Source: Litoreibacter janthinus
GTDB taxonomy: Bacteria; Pseudomonadota; Alphaproteobacteria; Rhodobacterales; Rhodobacteraceae
Direction: 5' to 3'
DNA: 64,000 nucleotides
Assembly (NCBI RefSeq): GCF_900111945.1
Contig: NZ_FOYO01000001.1
Span: 3,293,751 to 3,357,750, forward strand
Shown: positions 8,801-16,864 of the stretch, piece by piece
How the letters are laid out: every line of letters starts with the position of its first letter
Numbering within the stretch: position 1 is the first letter of the stretch
Notes under the pieces: model-generated
Told to the model about the DNA's origin: nothing
Database searches by the model: none
Seen by the model: the letters and a program-made list of their open reading frames with translations, nothing else
Translations under genes and position numbers: made by a program

Positions 8801-9376
8801 TGGCAGAATGCAGATCGTCGTGCCGAAGACCTCGCAGAACGGTTGAAGAGCCGCATGCAAGTTATTGAACAAGAGCGCTTTATTTCGTCTCAACCTCCCC
8901 GCGTTCGTGGTGGAATGATCGTCGTTCCTGGTGGCCTTTTGTTGCATAATTCACCCGGCCAACTGGTTTCCGGTTTTTCCGAAGACCCAGAGGCGCGGCG
9001 CAAGATCGAGCTGAAAGCTATGGGCGCGGTGATGGAAGCCGAGCGTGCGTTAGGCAACCAGCCCGAGGACGTCTCTGCGCAGAAGGTCGGCTATGACATT
9101 GCGTCTTATGATCCTGACACCGACCACATGCGGTTTATAGAGGTGAAGGGGCGCATCGACACAGCTGACACGGTTATCATCACAAGGCAGGAGCTGATCA
9201 CGTCGCTGAACAAATCGGACCAGTTCATCCTTGCTATTGTGCAGGTCAATAGCGGCTTCGTGCATCCTCCGCGTTACGTCTATGGGGCGCTCGATACCCG
9301 CGAACCTCCTTTCGATCAGAACGCAATCCAGTTTCACATCAAGCGGCTCCTTGAGCGTGCAGAGGAGCCAAAATGA
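5876..9376 (+). CDS. SNF2-family helicase with C-terminal DUF3883 (defence operon gene 1)
   Basis: A 1166-aa protein, start TTG at 5876 (the in-frame GTG upstream is followed at once by TGA). The helicase core has Walker A DDPGAGKTIMAG near residue 130, DEAH (IIVDEAHRM) near 228, TATPHNG near 268 and motif VI QRFGRIHRIGQ near 596. The C-terminus (about 1070-1120) is DUF3883-like: GYDIASYDPDTDHM followed by RFIEVKGR, a PD-(D/E)XK-like pattern. Helicases of this type occur in DISARM (DrmD-like) and related methylation-linked defence operons, where they probably translocate on or remodel unmodified DNA. The stop overlaps the next gene by 4 nt. Family calls are solid; the role in defence is inferred from context. 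Confidence 0.9.
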   Translation: MTDLEDIRPGGRFSGIAPGTSVEIVSVEWIGEQAVNIVYRTASGSIAETTLYRDDQHRLELESAGRNWSFDADGALLRLVTEANRIKLAHFFDPYLAIHTSLVDPLPHQISAVYGEMIPRQPLRFLLADDPGAGKTIMAGLLIKELIARSDLERCLIVAPGSLVEQWQDELGEKFGLEFDILSRDMIEGSRSGNPFNDNNRLIARLDVLARNDDLLEKLTSSSEWDMIIVDEAHRMSATFFGNEVKYTKRYQLGQQLGKVCRHFLLMTATPHNGKEKDFQLFMALLDGDRFEGRFRDGVHMADVEDMMRRLTKEELLRFDGRPLFPERKAYTAKYELSADEAQLYTAVTEYVRNEMNRVQRFAEEDGRKRNNVGFALQILQRRLASSPAAIYQSLKRRRERLEAELAEARLAKSGARSSFGGASLYEEMISNLDEFGQDEIDDLEDIVATGATTAETVEQLEIEVETLKGLEAMALQVLRSGKDAKWQQLDRILDDDLMRDPDGHRRKLIIFTEPKDTLEYLREKVVARLGRPDVVDVIHGGVSREERRKVVERFMQDRDLQVLIANDAAGEGVNLQRGHLMVNYDLPWNPNKIEQRFGRIHRIGQTEVCHLWNLVANDTREGEVYARLLEKLEAAREALGGRVYDVLGELFEERALKDLLFEAIQYGEQDEVKARLFQTVDGAVDQSHLLELLKKRQLTSDTMPEARVQELRLDMERADAQRLQPHHVQSFFVEAFQRLGGKIKSREDGRWEITHVPLVVRERDRQIGSSAPLQKKYERICFEKAKINQQPVAAFIFPGHPLLDAVISIVREQNDHLMKQGAVLVDDTDDGTDIAALFLLEHSVQDGRPARAGDPIVISQKLQFASVDKAGNVSNAGIAPHLNLRPASAEEISSVHAALDEDWLRTNLEKRVVQFATVELAQAHVAEVRTRRLPEIDKVAHEVQARLKKEINYWDSRAAELREQERAGKKTRLNWQNADRRAEDLAERLKSRMQVIEQERFISSQPPRVRGGMIVVPGGLLLHNSPGQLVSGFSEDPEARRKIELKAMGAVMEAERALGNQPEDVSAQKVGYDIASYDPDTDHMRFIEVKGRIDTADTVIITRQELITSLNKSDQFILAIVQVNSGFVHPPRYVYGALDTREPPFDQNAIQFHIKRLLERAEEPK

Positions 9377-10200
9377 TACTCGGTTATACGGAATTTTCAT
9401 TTGGGTATGCGATTACAGAAAATCTGGTTCGTTCATCCGCAATTTGTCCTACCGGAGCGCCTGTGTTTCCTAATTTGGTGCAGGAAGCTAGGCTCGGCTA
9501 CGATGTCCGCATCGATCTGCCCGGCGTTCCGATGTTCTTCCAGTTCAAACTTCCAAGCAAAATGGTAAAGAACAACGCTAGGGAGGTTGCGCAACTAGGG
9601 CTGGCGGGTATCAACACGCCGTTTTTTCGGATGCCACTAATGCGGCGAGATAAATCACCACAGCATCAGCATCTAATTGATTGGGAACGAAGGTTTCCAA
9701 ATTGTGTCTATTACGCGTCGCCAACGTTTCAGCATATGGAAGATTTCAATGCTGCCTATGTTGCTGGAACAGTGCACATCCAAACAGCCTATTTTTCGCC
9801 ACTCGCCATTGGCCCTCTTCCAGACGACACACAACATAATGTTTCATACGCGCACGACCTTAGTGTGGCATATAGGTGTTCAGAGCCAATTTCGATCGAA
9901 TCCAGAGGCTTTCAAAAGGTCGCTGGCACCTTGGAGACTGAGCTGTCGTCGCGGGGGACGGAAGAACTAGATGAGAGCGTCGATAGAGTTCTGAGCGATG
10001 TGCGGGAACTTATTCCGGCCAAAATTCGTGATGCAGAAGATGAGATTCGTGGTCGGTTGGTACAGCGGCGATCTTCAATCGCAGATGAACGGATTCTGGA
10101 TGAGCGCACTAGAGAAGTTAGTGAAAAGCTACTTGTGGCAAGAGAACTTGCGCGCATTGGCATGGGGGTAGAGCTAGTAATGGCTCAGCCCAGAAATTAG
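9373..10200 (+). CDS. Unrecognised 275-aa protein of the defence operon, possible nuclease
   Basis: I do not recognise this family. It is translationally coupled to the helicase (ATGA overlap). Near residues 45-63 it reads GYDVRIDLPGVPM then FFQFKLP, a beta-strand-rich segment with a D...QxK pattern that could be a variant PD-(D/E)XK centre; it parallels the GYDI...EVK pattern of the helicase DUF3883. The middle part is rich in aromatic residues. The C-terminal 80 residues are predicted helical and charged, coiled-coil-like (DRVLSDVRELIPAKIRDAE). Position between helicase and methyltransferase suggests an effector or specificity component. This is inference only. Confidence 0.7.
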   Translation: MILGYTEFSFGYAITENLVRSSAICPTGAPVFPNLVQEARLGYDVRIDLPGVPMFFQFKLPSKMVKNNAREVAQLGLAGINTPFFRMPLMRRDKSPQHQHLIDWERRFPNCVYYASPTFQHMEDFNAAYVAGTVHIQTAYFSPLAIGPLPDDTQHNVSYAHDLSVAYRCSEPISIESRGFQKVAGTLETELSSRGTEELDESVDRVLSDVRELIPAKIRDAEDEIRGRLVQRRSSIADERILDERTREVSEKLLVARELARIGMGVELVMAQPRN

Positions 10201-10212
10201 GAGTGAGCGGAC

Positions 10213-13032
10213 GTGCAAAGCGGCGGCATTGAGTACAAGAAAAAACTGATAGAGGTCGCCATTCCGTTGGAGGCGATCAATGCAGCCTCAGCGCGGGAGA
10301 AGTCGATCCGGCATGGGCATCCTTCTACCTTGCATCTGTGGTGGGCGCGCAGGCCTTTGGCGGCGTGTCGCGCGGTGCTGTTTGCGCAGCTTGTCGATGA
10401 TCCATCCAGCCACCCGGACAAGTTCCCGACCGACGAGGCGGTGGAAGCTGAGCGCAAGCGGTTGTTCGCAATCATTGAGGATCTGGTGAAGTGGGAGAAT
10501 TCCACCAACGAAGAAGTGCTGACCCGCGCCCGCAACGAGATCATGCGCTCTTGCGATGGCAAGCTGCCGCCGGTCTATGACCCGTTCTCGGGCGGTGGGT
10601 CGATCCCGCTGGAGGCGCAGCGGCTCGGGTTGCCTGCCTACGGGTCTGACTTGAACCCGGTAGCTGTGATGATTGGCAAGGCGATGATCGAGATACCGCC
10701 CAAGTTCAAAGATATGTCCCCGATCCATCCCGGTGAGAAAGAGCGTGGATTTGGGGAATATAAGAATGCTGAAGGGCTAGCCGAGGATGTCCGGTATTAT
10801 GGCGCGTGGATGCGCGAAGAAGCCTACAAGCGGATTGGGCACCTCTTTCCAAAAATAGATTTGCCCGAAGCGCAAGGCGGTGGTGAAGCAACCGTGATTG
10901 CATGGATTTGGGCACGAACAGTGCCAAGCCCAGACCCAGCATATGCAGACGTACACGTGCCGCTCGCGTCAACGTTTTTGTTGAGTGCTAAAAAAGGCCA
11001 AGAAGCTTGGGTTGAGCCTGTAGTATCGAAAGCTGACAAAAAAATCTCGTTCCGCATCCGGTTTGGAGGAACAAAAGAGGAAATTGAAAAAGCAAAATCT
11101 GGCTCTGCGGCGGGTAAAAGGCTTGGGTTCATCTGCCAGTTATCTAGAGCGCCTATTTCGTACGACTACATTCGGAAATCGGGTCAAGATGGCACGCTGA
11201 AGGACGTATTGATCGCTGTGGTCGCTGAAGGCCCCCGCGGCCGAATATTTTTGGATCCGAGCTTAGAACATGAGAAGTTGGCAAGATCAGTTAAGGCAGA
11301 CTGGAGGCCAGACACAAAACTGCATGGCAAGACACGCGTCAACGTCTCGAATTATGGTCTCGATACTTACGGTGATCTTTTCTTGTCCCGCCAACTAGTT
11401 GCCCTGAACACCTTCAGTGACCTTGTTCAAGAGGTTCAAACGATAGCTATGAAGCCCGCTCAGGATGCCTTCAAGAACAATGACTCGAAGCGTTTAAGGG
11501 AGGGTGGACTAGGCGCTGCGGCTTACACTGATGCGTTAGCAACCTACCTCGCTTTTGTTGTTAGCAGTCAAGCGGATCGAATGAGCACAATCTGTACCTG
11601 GGATGCAGGTGGGCCGACATGGGGAACAAAAACAAGAAATACTTTCTCTCGCCAAGCAATAGCCATGACTTGGGATTTCACGGAGACCAATCCATTTTCA
11701 ACACAATCGGGAAGTTTTCATAATTCACTAGATTACACTTCCAAAGGAGTTATCAGTAATGCCTCCAATATCGGTTCAGTGAATCAGATAGATGCCCGCC
11801 ATATTAATCCGGGTTTCGACTGCGTGATTTCGACCGATCCGCCCTACTATGATAATATTGGATATGCTGACCTATCTGACTTCTTCTACGTCTGGTTAAA
11901 AAAGATCTGCGGCGAGACATATCCAGATATATTTGGCTTGATTGCAACTCCGAAAACAGACGAATTGATTGCAGCTCCATATCGACATGGTGGCAAGTCT
12001 GAAGCTGAGGAATATTTCCTTTCAGGCATGACTGAAGCAATCTCGCGGATGGCCGCAGTTTCGCCGGATGGATTTCCGGCGACCATTTATTATGCGTTTA
12101 AGCAGAGCGAAATTAAAGCAGAAGGGATTAGCTCAACTGGGTGGGCAACATTCTTACAAGCCGTAATTAACGCTGGCTTCTCGGTTGTCGGAACTTGGCC
12201 TGTTCGCACAGAGCTAGCTAATCGAATGATTGCGTCTGGCACCAATGCCCTCGCCAACTCGGTAGTTCTTGTCTGTCGTAAGAAGGGAGCGACTGCCGAC
12301 ACCATCACGCGGGCAGAATTTTTGCGCACTCTGAAACGGGAACTCCCCCCTGCAATCTCAGAACTGCAAGCCGCCAACGTTTCACCCGCCGACATGCCAC
12401 AATCGGCCATTGGCCCCGGCATGGGCGTGTTCTCTCGCTACGCTGTAGTTCTGGAGGCCGACGACACCCCAATGAGCGTCAAGACAGCGCTACAATTAAT
12501 CAACGCGCAGCTCGATGAGTTTCTTAACGACCTGCACGGTGACCTGGACCCTGACACTCGCTTTGCCGCGACATGGTTCGAGCAGCATGGATTGGGCAAA
12601 AGCGAATATGGTGCCGCTGACAACCTCGCCCGCGCCCGTGGTATCTCAGTCGAGAGCGTGAAACACGCTGGCATCATCGAAAGCAGTGCAGGTAAGGTCC
12701 GTATCCTGAAACGGGACGAGTTGGACCCGGATTGGGACCCCGAAACCGATGATCATTTGACCGTCTGGGAAGCCTGCCAGTATCTAATCCGTGCGTTGGA
12801 AAACGATGGCGAGTACGCCGCCGCTGAACTGCTCAAAAAGCTTGGAGGCGATAAGGCCGAGATGGTCAAAGACCTCGCCTACTACCTCTACGATGTCTGC
12901 GCGAACAAACGACAGGATGCCAAAGAGGCGACGGCCTACAACGGGCTGATCGCCGTCTGGCCTGAACTCACCCGCCAAGCCGCGACAATCACTCTCACCG
13001 ATAAGAACCGCCAAGCGCGGATGGATCTCTGA
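10213..13032 (+). CDS. DUF1156 adenine-type DNA methyltransferase (defence operon gene 3)
   Basis: 939 aa, GTG start at 10213 with AGGAG 8 nt upstream. The N-terminus is the DUF1156 signature (KLIEVAIPLEAINAASARE, then HPSTLHLWWARRPLAACRA). The SAM-binding motif YDPFSGGGSIPLEAQRLG lies near residue 120. The catalytic motif DPPYYDN lies near residue 541, giving an N6-adenine or N4-cytosine amino-methyltransferase with a long insertion between the two motifs. In a defence setting it should mark self DNA. It ends 2 bp before the DUF499 gene. The segment of roughly 10.8-12.3 kb is more AT-rich than the rest, suggesting recombination inside the gene. Confidence 0.92.
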   Translation: MQSGGIEYKKKLIEVAIPLEAINAASAREKSIRHGHPSTLHLWWARRPLAACRAVLFAQLVDDPSSHPDKFPTDEAVEAERKRLFAIIEDLVKWENSTNEEVLTRARNEIMRSCDGKLPPVYDPFSGGGSIPLEAQRLGLPAYGSDLNPVAVMIGKAMIEIPPKFKDMSPIHPGEKERGFGEYKNAEGLAEDVRYYGAWMREEAYKRIGHLFPKIDLPEAQGGGEATVIAWIWARTVPSPDPAYADVHVPLASTFLLSAKKGQEAWVEPVVSKADKKISFRIRFGGTKEEIEKAKSGSAAGKRLGFICQLSRAPISYDYIRKSGQDGTLKDVLIAVVAEGPRGRIFLDPSLEHEKLARSVKADWRPDTKLHGKTRVNVSNYGLDTYGDLFLSRQLVALNTFSDLVQEVQTIAMKPAQDAFKNNDSKRLREGGLGAAAYTDALATYLAFVVSSQADRMSTICTWDAGGPTWGTKTRNTFSRQAIAMTWDFTETNPFSTQSGSFHNSLDYTSKGVISNASNIGSVNQIDARHINPGFDCVISTDPPYYDNIGYADLSDFFYVWLKKICGETYPDIFGLIATPKTDELIAAPYRHGGKSEAEEYFLSGMTEAISRMAAVSPDGFPATIYYAFKQSEIKAEGISSTGWATFLQAVINAGFSVVGTWPVRTELANRMIASGTNALANSVVLVCRKKGATADTITRAEFLRTLKRELPPAISELQAANVSPADMPQSAIGPGMGVFSRYAVVLEADDTPMSVKTALQLINAQLDEFLNDLHGDLDPDTRFAATWFEQHGLGKSEYGAADNLARARGISVESVKHAGIIESSAGKVRILKRDELDPDWDPETDDHLTVWEACQYLIRALENDGEYAAAELLKKLGGDKAEMVKDLAYYLYDVCANKRQDAKEATAYNGLIAVWPELTRQAATITLTDKNRQARMDL

Positions 13033-13034
13033 CA

Positions 13035-16000
13035 ATGGCAAAAAGCACCCGACAGTACATCAACGACGCGATGGAATACATGCAGCCTGCGCTGCAACCC
13101 TATGTGCTGCGCTGTTTGCAGGCCGCCCTGGGCGATGAAGCCCCAAAACGGCTGATGGAAGCATTCCCGCACTTGAAGATTCAGGGCGGTGATAAGACGA
13201 CGCTAGATACCATGAAGCTGTTGCAGATCATGGACCGGTTCTGGAACGATGCGTTCCGCGCAACGTTGGATCGAACCCATCGCGCTCTAGTCAACGAAGT
13301 GCTGGAGGTCCGCCACAAGTGGGCCCATGACGGTAAGTTCACCTATGACGATGCAGAGCGAGCACTGGACTCAATGCGGAGGCTTTTAGAAGCAGTCAGC
13401 GCTGGTGATGCCGCCGAGAAGGTCGGTAACGCCCGCGATGCGATCCTACGCGTGAAATTCGAAGAGCTGCGGCGGAATGAAGAGCGACGTCAAACGAAGG
13501 CCAATGACATTTCTGTTGAAACTTACGCCGGGTTATTGCCTTGGCGTGAAGTGGTCGAGCCGCATCAAGACGTAGCAACAGGTGAGTTCCAGCAGGCCGA
13601 GTTTGCTGCTGATCTGGCGAAGGTTCACAACGGTAGTGCGCCGTCCGAATACAAAGACCCCTCCGAGTTTTTCGCGCGGACCTATCTGACAGATGGACTA
13701 AGTACATTGCTGTTAGGAGCAGCAAAACGCCTGTGCGGTAAGGGCGGCGATCCAGTGGTCGAATTGCAGACCAACTTTGGTGGCGGCAAGACCCACTCGA
13801 TGTTGGCGCTTTACCATATGGTCGGTGGCACAAAGGCACAGGACTTGCCGGGGCTGGACCAGTTATTGAGTGGCGCAGGGTTGGTTGTGCCCGACAAGGT
13901 GAACCGAGCTGTGCTAGTGGGCACATCTTATGGGCCTGCAAATGTGGACAAGAGGACGCGCGACTACGGGCGACCGATCCGGACAACATGGGGCGAGTTG
14001 GCGTTCCAGTTGGGCGGTGAAGAAGGCTATGCACTGGTTGCTGATGATGACGAAAGAGGGACAGCGCCGGGTTCAAACCTGTTGGAGGAGCTATTTCGTC
14101 AAACAGGACCAAACCTGATCCTGATCGACGAATGGGTTGCTTACCTCCGCCAGATCTACCGTGTGGACGACCTTCCGTCGGGTTCATTCGATGCAAACTT
14201 AACGTTTGTTCAGGCTTTGACAGAGGCTGTGAAAGCATCCCCGATGACACTGCTTGTTGCATCGCTCCCTGCGTCACAGATCGAAGTCGGTGGCGAAGGC
14301 GGGCATCAGGCATTGGCCCGTTTGAAGCAGACGTTCAGCCGCGTAGAAAGCTCGTGGCGGCCAGCATCGCAAGAAGAGAGCTACGAGATCGTCCGGCGTC
14401 GGCTCTTCAAGGAAATCCCAAGCGACAAATACATGCACCGGGACAACACCCTGAAGCAGTTTGCAAAGCTGTATCGAGAAAATCCAAATGACTTCCCGCA
14501 AGGATGTGCAGATGAAGACTACCGACGCAAACTTGCTAAGGCCTATCCGATCCACCCAGATCTGTTCGACCATCTTTTCACTGCATGGGGTTCGCTGGAG
14601 AGGTTCCAGAGAACGCGCGGTGTTTTGCGGCTGATGGCGCAGGTGATCCACGAACTTTGGATGTCTAACGATCCTTCAGTGATGATCATGCCCGGCAGTG
14701 TTGCAATCAGTTCCGCACGGGTTGAACCGGAACTGCTGCATTACCTTGATGTTTCATGGCAGTCGATCATCGCCGGGGATATCGACGGTGCGAATTCCAC
14801 GCCTTACAAAATCGACCAATCAGCCCCGAACCTGAACCGGTATTCGGCCACCCGACGTGTTGCGCGAACGGTGTTTATGGGAACTGCTCCGATGGAAGGG
14901 CAAGAGAACAAAGGCTTGGACGACAAACAGATCAACCTTGGCGTTGTACAACCTGGTGAAAAAGTAGCGATATTTGGCGACGCCCTTCGCCGCATGACAA
15001 ACCAGGCAAAATTCATGCATGGCGACCTTGGACGATATTGGTATTCAACGTCGCCCAGCTTGAACCGAATGGCCGCTGATCGGGCTGGCCAGCTCGAAGA
15101 AGCTCTCGTACTTGTTGAAATTGATAAAGCCCTTGGAAAATATATCAATTCAATAGGGGATCGTGGGCACTTTGAGACAGTCCAAGTTGCGCCGGATAGT
15201 TCTGGCGAAGTGCCGGATGACCCCGGAGGCGTAAGAGCTGTCGTGCTGGGGGTAGATCATCCACACAACGGCCGTGACGGTTCAGACGCAATGGCAGAGT
15301 GTAAGGATATTCTTCTTCAGCGGGGAAACACGCCTCGCGTCTACAGAAACACTTTGGTCTTTATCGCAGCGGACAACCGTCAGCTCGAAAGTCTCAAAGA
15401 TGCGATGCGCGCAGCTCTGGCTTGGACTGGTATCATGAGAGATACCGACAACGGGCGGCTTGACCTCAAGAGCAGCGATATTGCTCTTTCCAAAGACAAA
15501 GCAAAAGAGGCGCAGGACACTGTTAGCACAAGGTTGAAGGAAACATGGGCGTATCTAATCTACCCCTATCAAGATACGGCTCAGACTGATGTGGCGTTCA
15601 CCACGACCCGGATATCCGCGCAGGACGGGGTATTGGGCAGGGCAAGCAAGAAGCTTGTCAGTGACGAAGCACTCTTGCCAGAGATCGGTCCCGAAAGACT
15701 CAACAGAGAGTTGGAAAAATACATTTGGAATGGCAAGCCTCATCTTAGCCTTGGTCAGGTTTGGGAGTATTTGAACAGATACACCTATCTCCCAAGGCTC
15801 AAAGGGCGAGACACCTTGATTAGGGGAGTTCAGGCTTCGGTTGGTGGGATGATTCCCGGGCCATTTGCCTACGCCGAACGATGGGATGAAACGTCTGAAG
15901 AATACGTTGGGATTGCTATAGAAAAAAGTTCGATGGCGCTGGTCGCGATCGACAATGAAGCTGTCATCATCAAGAAAGAGATCGCTGAAGCCAACAGACC

Positions 16001-16352
16001 AAAACCATCTGTTACCCCAGTTAACGATAGTCCGGCATCTGCAAGTAGTCCGGCGGCGGCCATATCCACTGTTGGTGCCAATCCAACTGCAACTGGACCG
16101 GCACCTGCGACGCCAGAACGAGAACCTACACGATTCCTAGGAACTGTCATGCTCTCCTCGGATCGGCCTTCAAGGGATATGGCGCAGATCATTGAAGCTA
16201 TCGTTGAGCAGCTTACTACGATCCCGAATGCCGAGGTTACACTAAAGCTCGAAATCGACGCCGAGGTGCCGTCCGGGCTGGACCGCGCGAAAACGCGAAC
16301 TTTGATCGAGAACGCCAATACGCTTGGGTTTATCGATAAGCAAATCAAGTGA
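13035..16352 (+). CDS. DUF499 P-loop ATPase with N-terminal HEPN-like (Swt1-type) domain
   Basis: A 1105-aa protein. Residues 1-130 look like a Swt1-family HEPN domain, with RHKWAHDGKF near residue 92 fitting the HEPN Rx4H motif. The ATPase follows: Walker A ELQTNFGGGKTHSM near residue 249 and Walker B LILIDEWVAYLRQ near 361. A proline/alanine/serine-rich linker (about 990-1035) leads to a C-terminal domain ending FIDKQIK. DUF499 proteins are repeatedly paired with DUF1156 methyltransferases in predicted defence operons. The HEPN motif would allow RNA cleavage as the effector step, but the domain could equally be structural. Confidence 0.88.
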   Translation: MAKSTRQYINDAMEYMQPALQPYVLRCLQAALGDEAPKRLMEAFPHLKIQGGDKTTLDTMKLLQIMDRFWNDAFRATLDRTHRALVNEVLEVRHKWAHDGKFTYDDAERALDSMRRLLEAVSAGDAAEKVGNARDAILRVKFEELRRNEERRQTKANDISVETYAGLLPWREVVEPHQDVATGEFQQAEFAADLAKVHNGSAPSEYKDPSEFFARTYLTDGLSTLLLGAAKRLCGKGGDPVVELQTNFGGGKTHSMLALYHMVGGTKAQDLPGLDQLLSGAGLVVPDKVNRAVLVGTSYGPANVDKRTRDYGRPIRTTWGELAFQLGGEEGYALVADDDERGTAPGSNLLEELFRQTGPNLILIDEWVAYLRQIYRVDDLPSGSFDANLTFVQALTEAVKASPMTLLVASLPASQIEVGGEGGHQALARLKQTFSRVESSWRPASQEESYEIVRRRLFKEIPSDKYMHRDNTLKQFAKLYRENPNDFPQGCADEDYRRKLAKAYPIHPDLFDHLFTAWGSLERFQRTRGVLRLMAQVIHELWMSNDPSVMIMPGSVAISSARVEPELLHYLDVSWQSIIAGDIDGANSTPYKIDQSAPNLNRYSATRRVARTVFMGTAPMEGQENKGLDDKQINLGVVQPGEKVAIFGDALRRMTNQAKFMHGDLGRYWYSTSPSLNRMAADRAGQLEEALVLVEIDKALGKYINSIGDRGHFETVQVAPDSSGEVPDDPGGVRAVVLGVDHPHNGRDGSDAMAECKDILLQRGNTPRVYRNTLVFIAADNRQLESLKDAMRAALAWTGIMRDTDNGRLDLKSSDIALSKDKAKEAQDTVSTRLKETWAYLIYPYQDTAQTDVAFTTTRISAQDGVLGRASKKLVSDEALLPEIGPERLNRELEKYIWNGKPHLSLGQVWEYLNRYTYLPRLKGRDTLIRGVQASVGGMIPGPFAYAERWDETSEEYVGIAIEKSSMALVAIDNEAVIIKKEIAEANRPKPSVTPVNDSPASASSPAAAISTVGANPTATGPAPATPEREPTRFLGTVMLSSDRPSRDMAQIIEAIVEQLTTIPNAEVTLKLEIDAEVPSGLDRAKTRTLIENANTLGFIDKQIK

Positions 16353-16367
16353 AGTGTTGCCAGTAAG

Positions 16368-16390
16368 CCAGGGCGGGAAACCCGCCTTGG
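16368..16390. terminator. Hairpin between convergent genes after the defence operon
   Basis: CCAGGGCGGG aaa CCCGCCTTGG forms a 10-bp stem (one G-T pair) with a 3-nt loop, placed between the DUF499 stop and the stop of the convergent 65-aa gene. It has no long T tract on either side, so it may act as a weak bidirectional terminator. Confidence 0.55.
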
Positions 16391-16398
16391 CGCTGAGG

Positions 16399-16596
16399 TC
16401 ACTCGGTGACCGGATCGTCGTCACGGCGCGGGAATGCGACCATCTCGACATCGGGGAACATGCTGTGTTTGACGTTGATCGACGTGATGTTGCCGCTGTC
16501 GTCGGTGTTGACGAAGAGAACGCCGCAGCGGTCCCAAAAGTTCTTGCCGTCTTTTTCGCCGGATTTGACGTTCAGTTTCAGAATTTGAGTAGCCAT
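16399..16596 (-). CDS. Small conserved element protein (65 aa)
   Basis: 65 residues starting MATQILKLNVKSGEKDGK, with a ribosome binding site (GTGAGGA) 8 nt upstream. The sequence has alternating hydrophobic residues typical of a small beta-barrel (FWDRCGVLFVNTD, SINVKHSMFPDVEMVAFP). I associate such proteins with conjugative elements of Rhodobacterales, without a known function; an OB-fold-like single-strand binding role would fit but is a guess. About 70-110 bp upstream is a copy of the leader element also found upstream of ardC. Confidence 0.75.
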   Translation of the reverse strand: MATQILKLNVKSGEKDGKNFWDRCGVLFVNTDDSGNITSINVKHSMFPDVEMVAFPRRDDDPVTE

Positions 16597-16668
16597 TTTT
16601 TGATCCTCACTTTGAGTGTTTCGATGAACATGACCAAAGCTGGCACCAAGGGGCTGTCAGCGAGAAGA

Positions 16669-16705
16669 TTGCCTCGCGAGGAATGCGCTGGCGCAGGGGA
16701 ATTTT
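16669..16705. repeat. Second copy of the leader element found at 5373-5412
   Basis: TTGCCTCGCGAGGAATG (16669-16685) matches 5373-5389 at 16 of 17 bases, and GCGCA...GGGGAA follows in both after a short length difference. Both copies lie upstream of minus-strand element genes, and together they bracket the defence operon. Confidence 0.6.
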
Positions 16706-16754
16706 ATTGTTGAAGTGGTGCTTGCGCCGCGTCTCGCACGGCTGCCCGCTTATG
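16699..16754 (-). repeat. Left copy of a 56-bp inverted repeat flanking hipBA
   Basis: Read on the minus strand from 16754 it begins CATAAGCGGGCAG and ends AAAATTC at 16699. It matches the plus strand at 18592-18647 with about nine differences in 56 bp, almost all transitions. The minus strand also reads as a 3' coding remnant, ILNAAFLIAEHKRAAVRDAA followed by QAPLQQ and a stop. Confidence 0.6.
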
Positions 16755-16864
16755 TTCAGCAATCAGAAACGCGGCATTGAGGATCTGAGTCGGCTACGAC
16801 AACCTGACTGAAGTCCTCTACCATCGAAAAGACGCATCTTGGCACCAAGCAAGCGCAACCAGCT

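Noticed and set aside
13396..14313. 305-codon minus-strand open frame
   Set aside because: Lies entirely inside the DUF499 gene on the opposite strand and reads as low-complexity basic sequence.
5876..16352. Canonical DISARM or BREX assignment of the defence operon
   Set aside because: No DUF1998 protein, PLD-type DrmC, cytosine methyltransferase, PglZ or Lon-like protease is present; only the SNF2 helicase and methyltransferase themes overlap.
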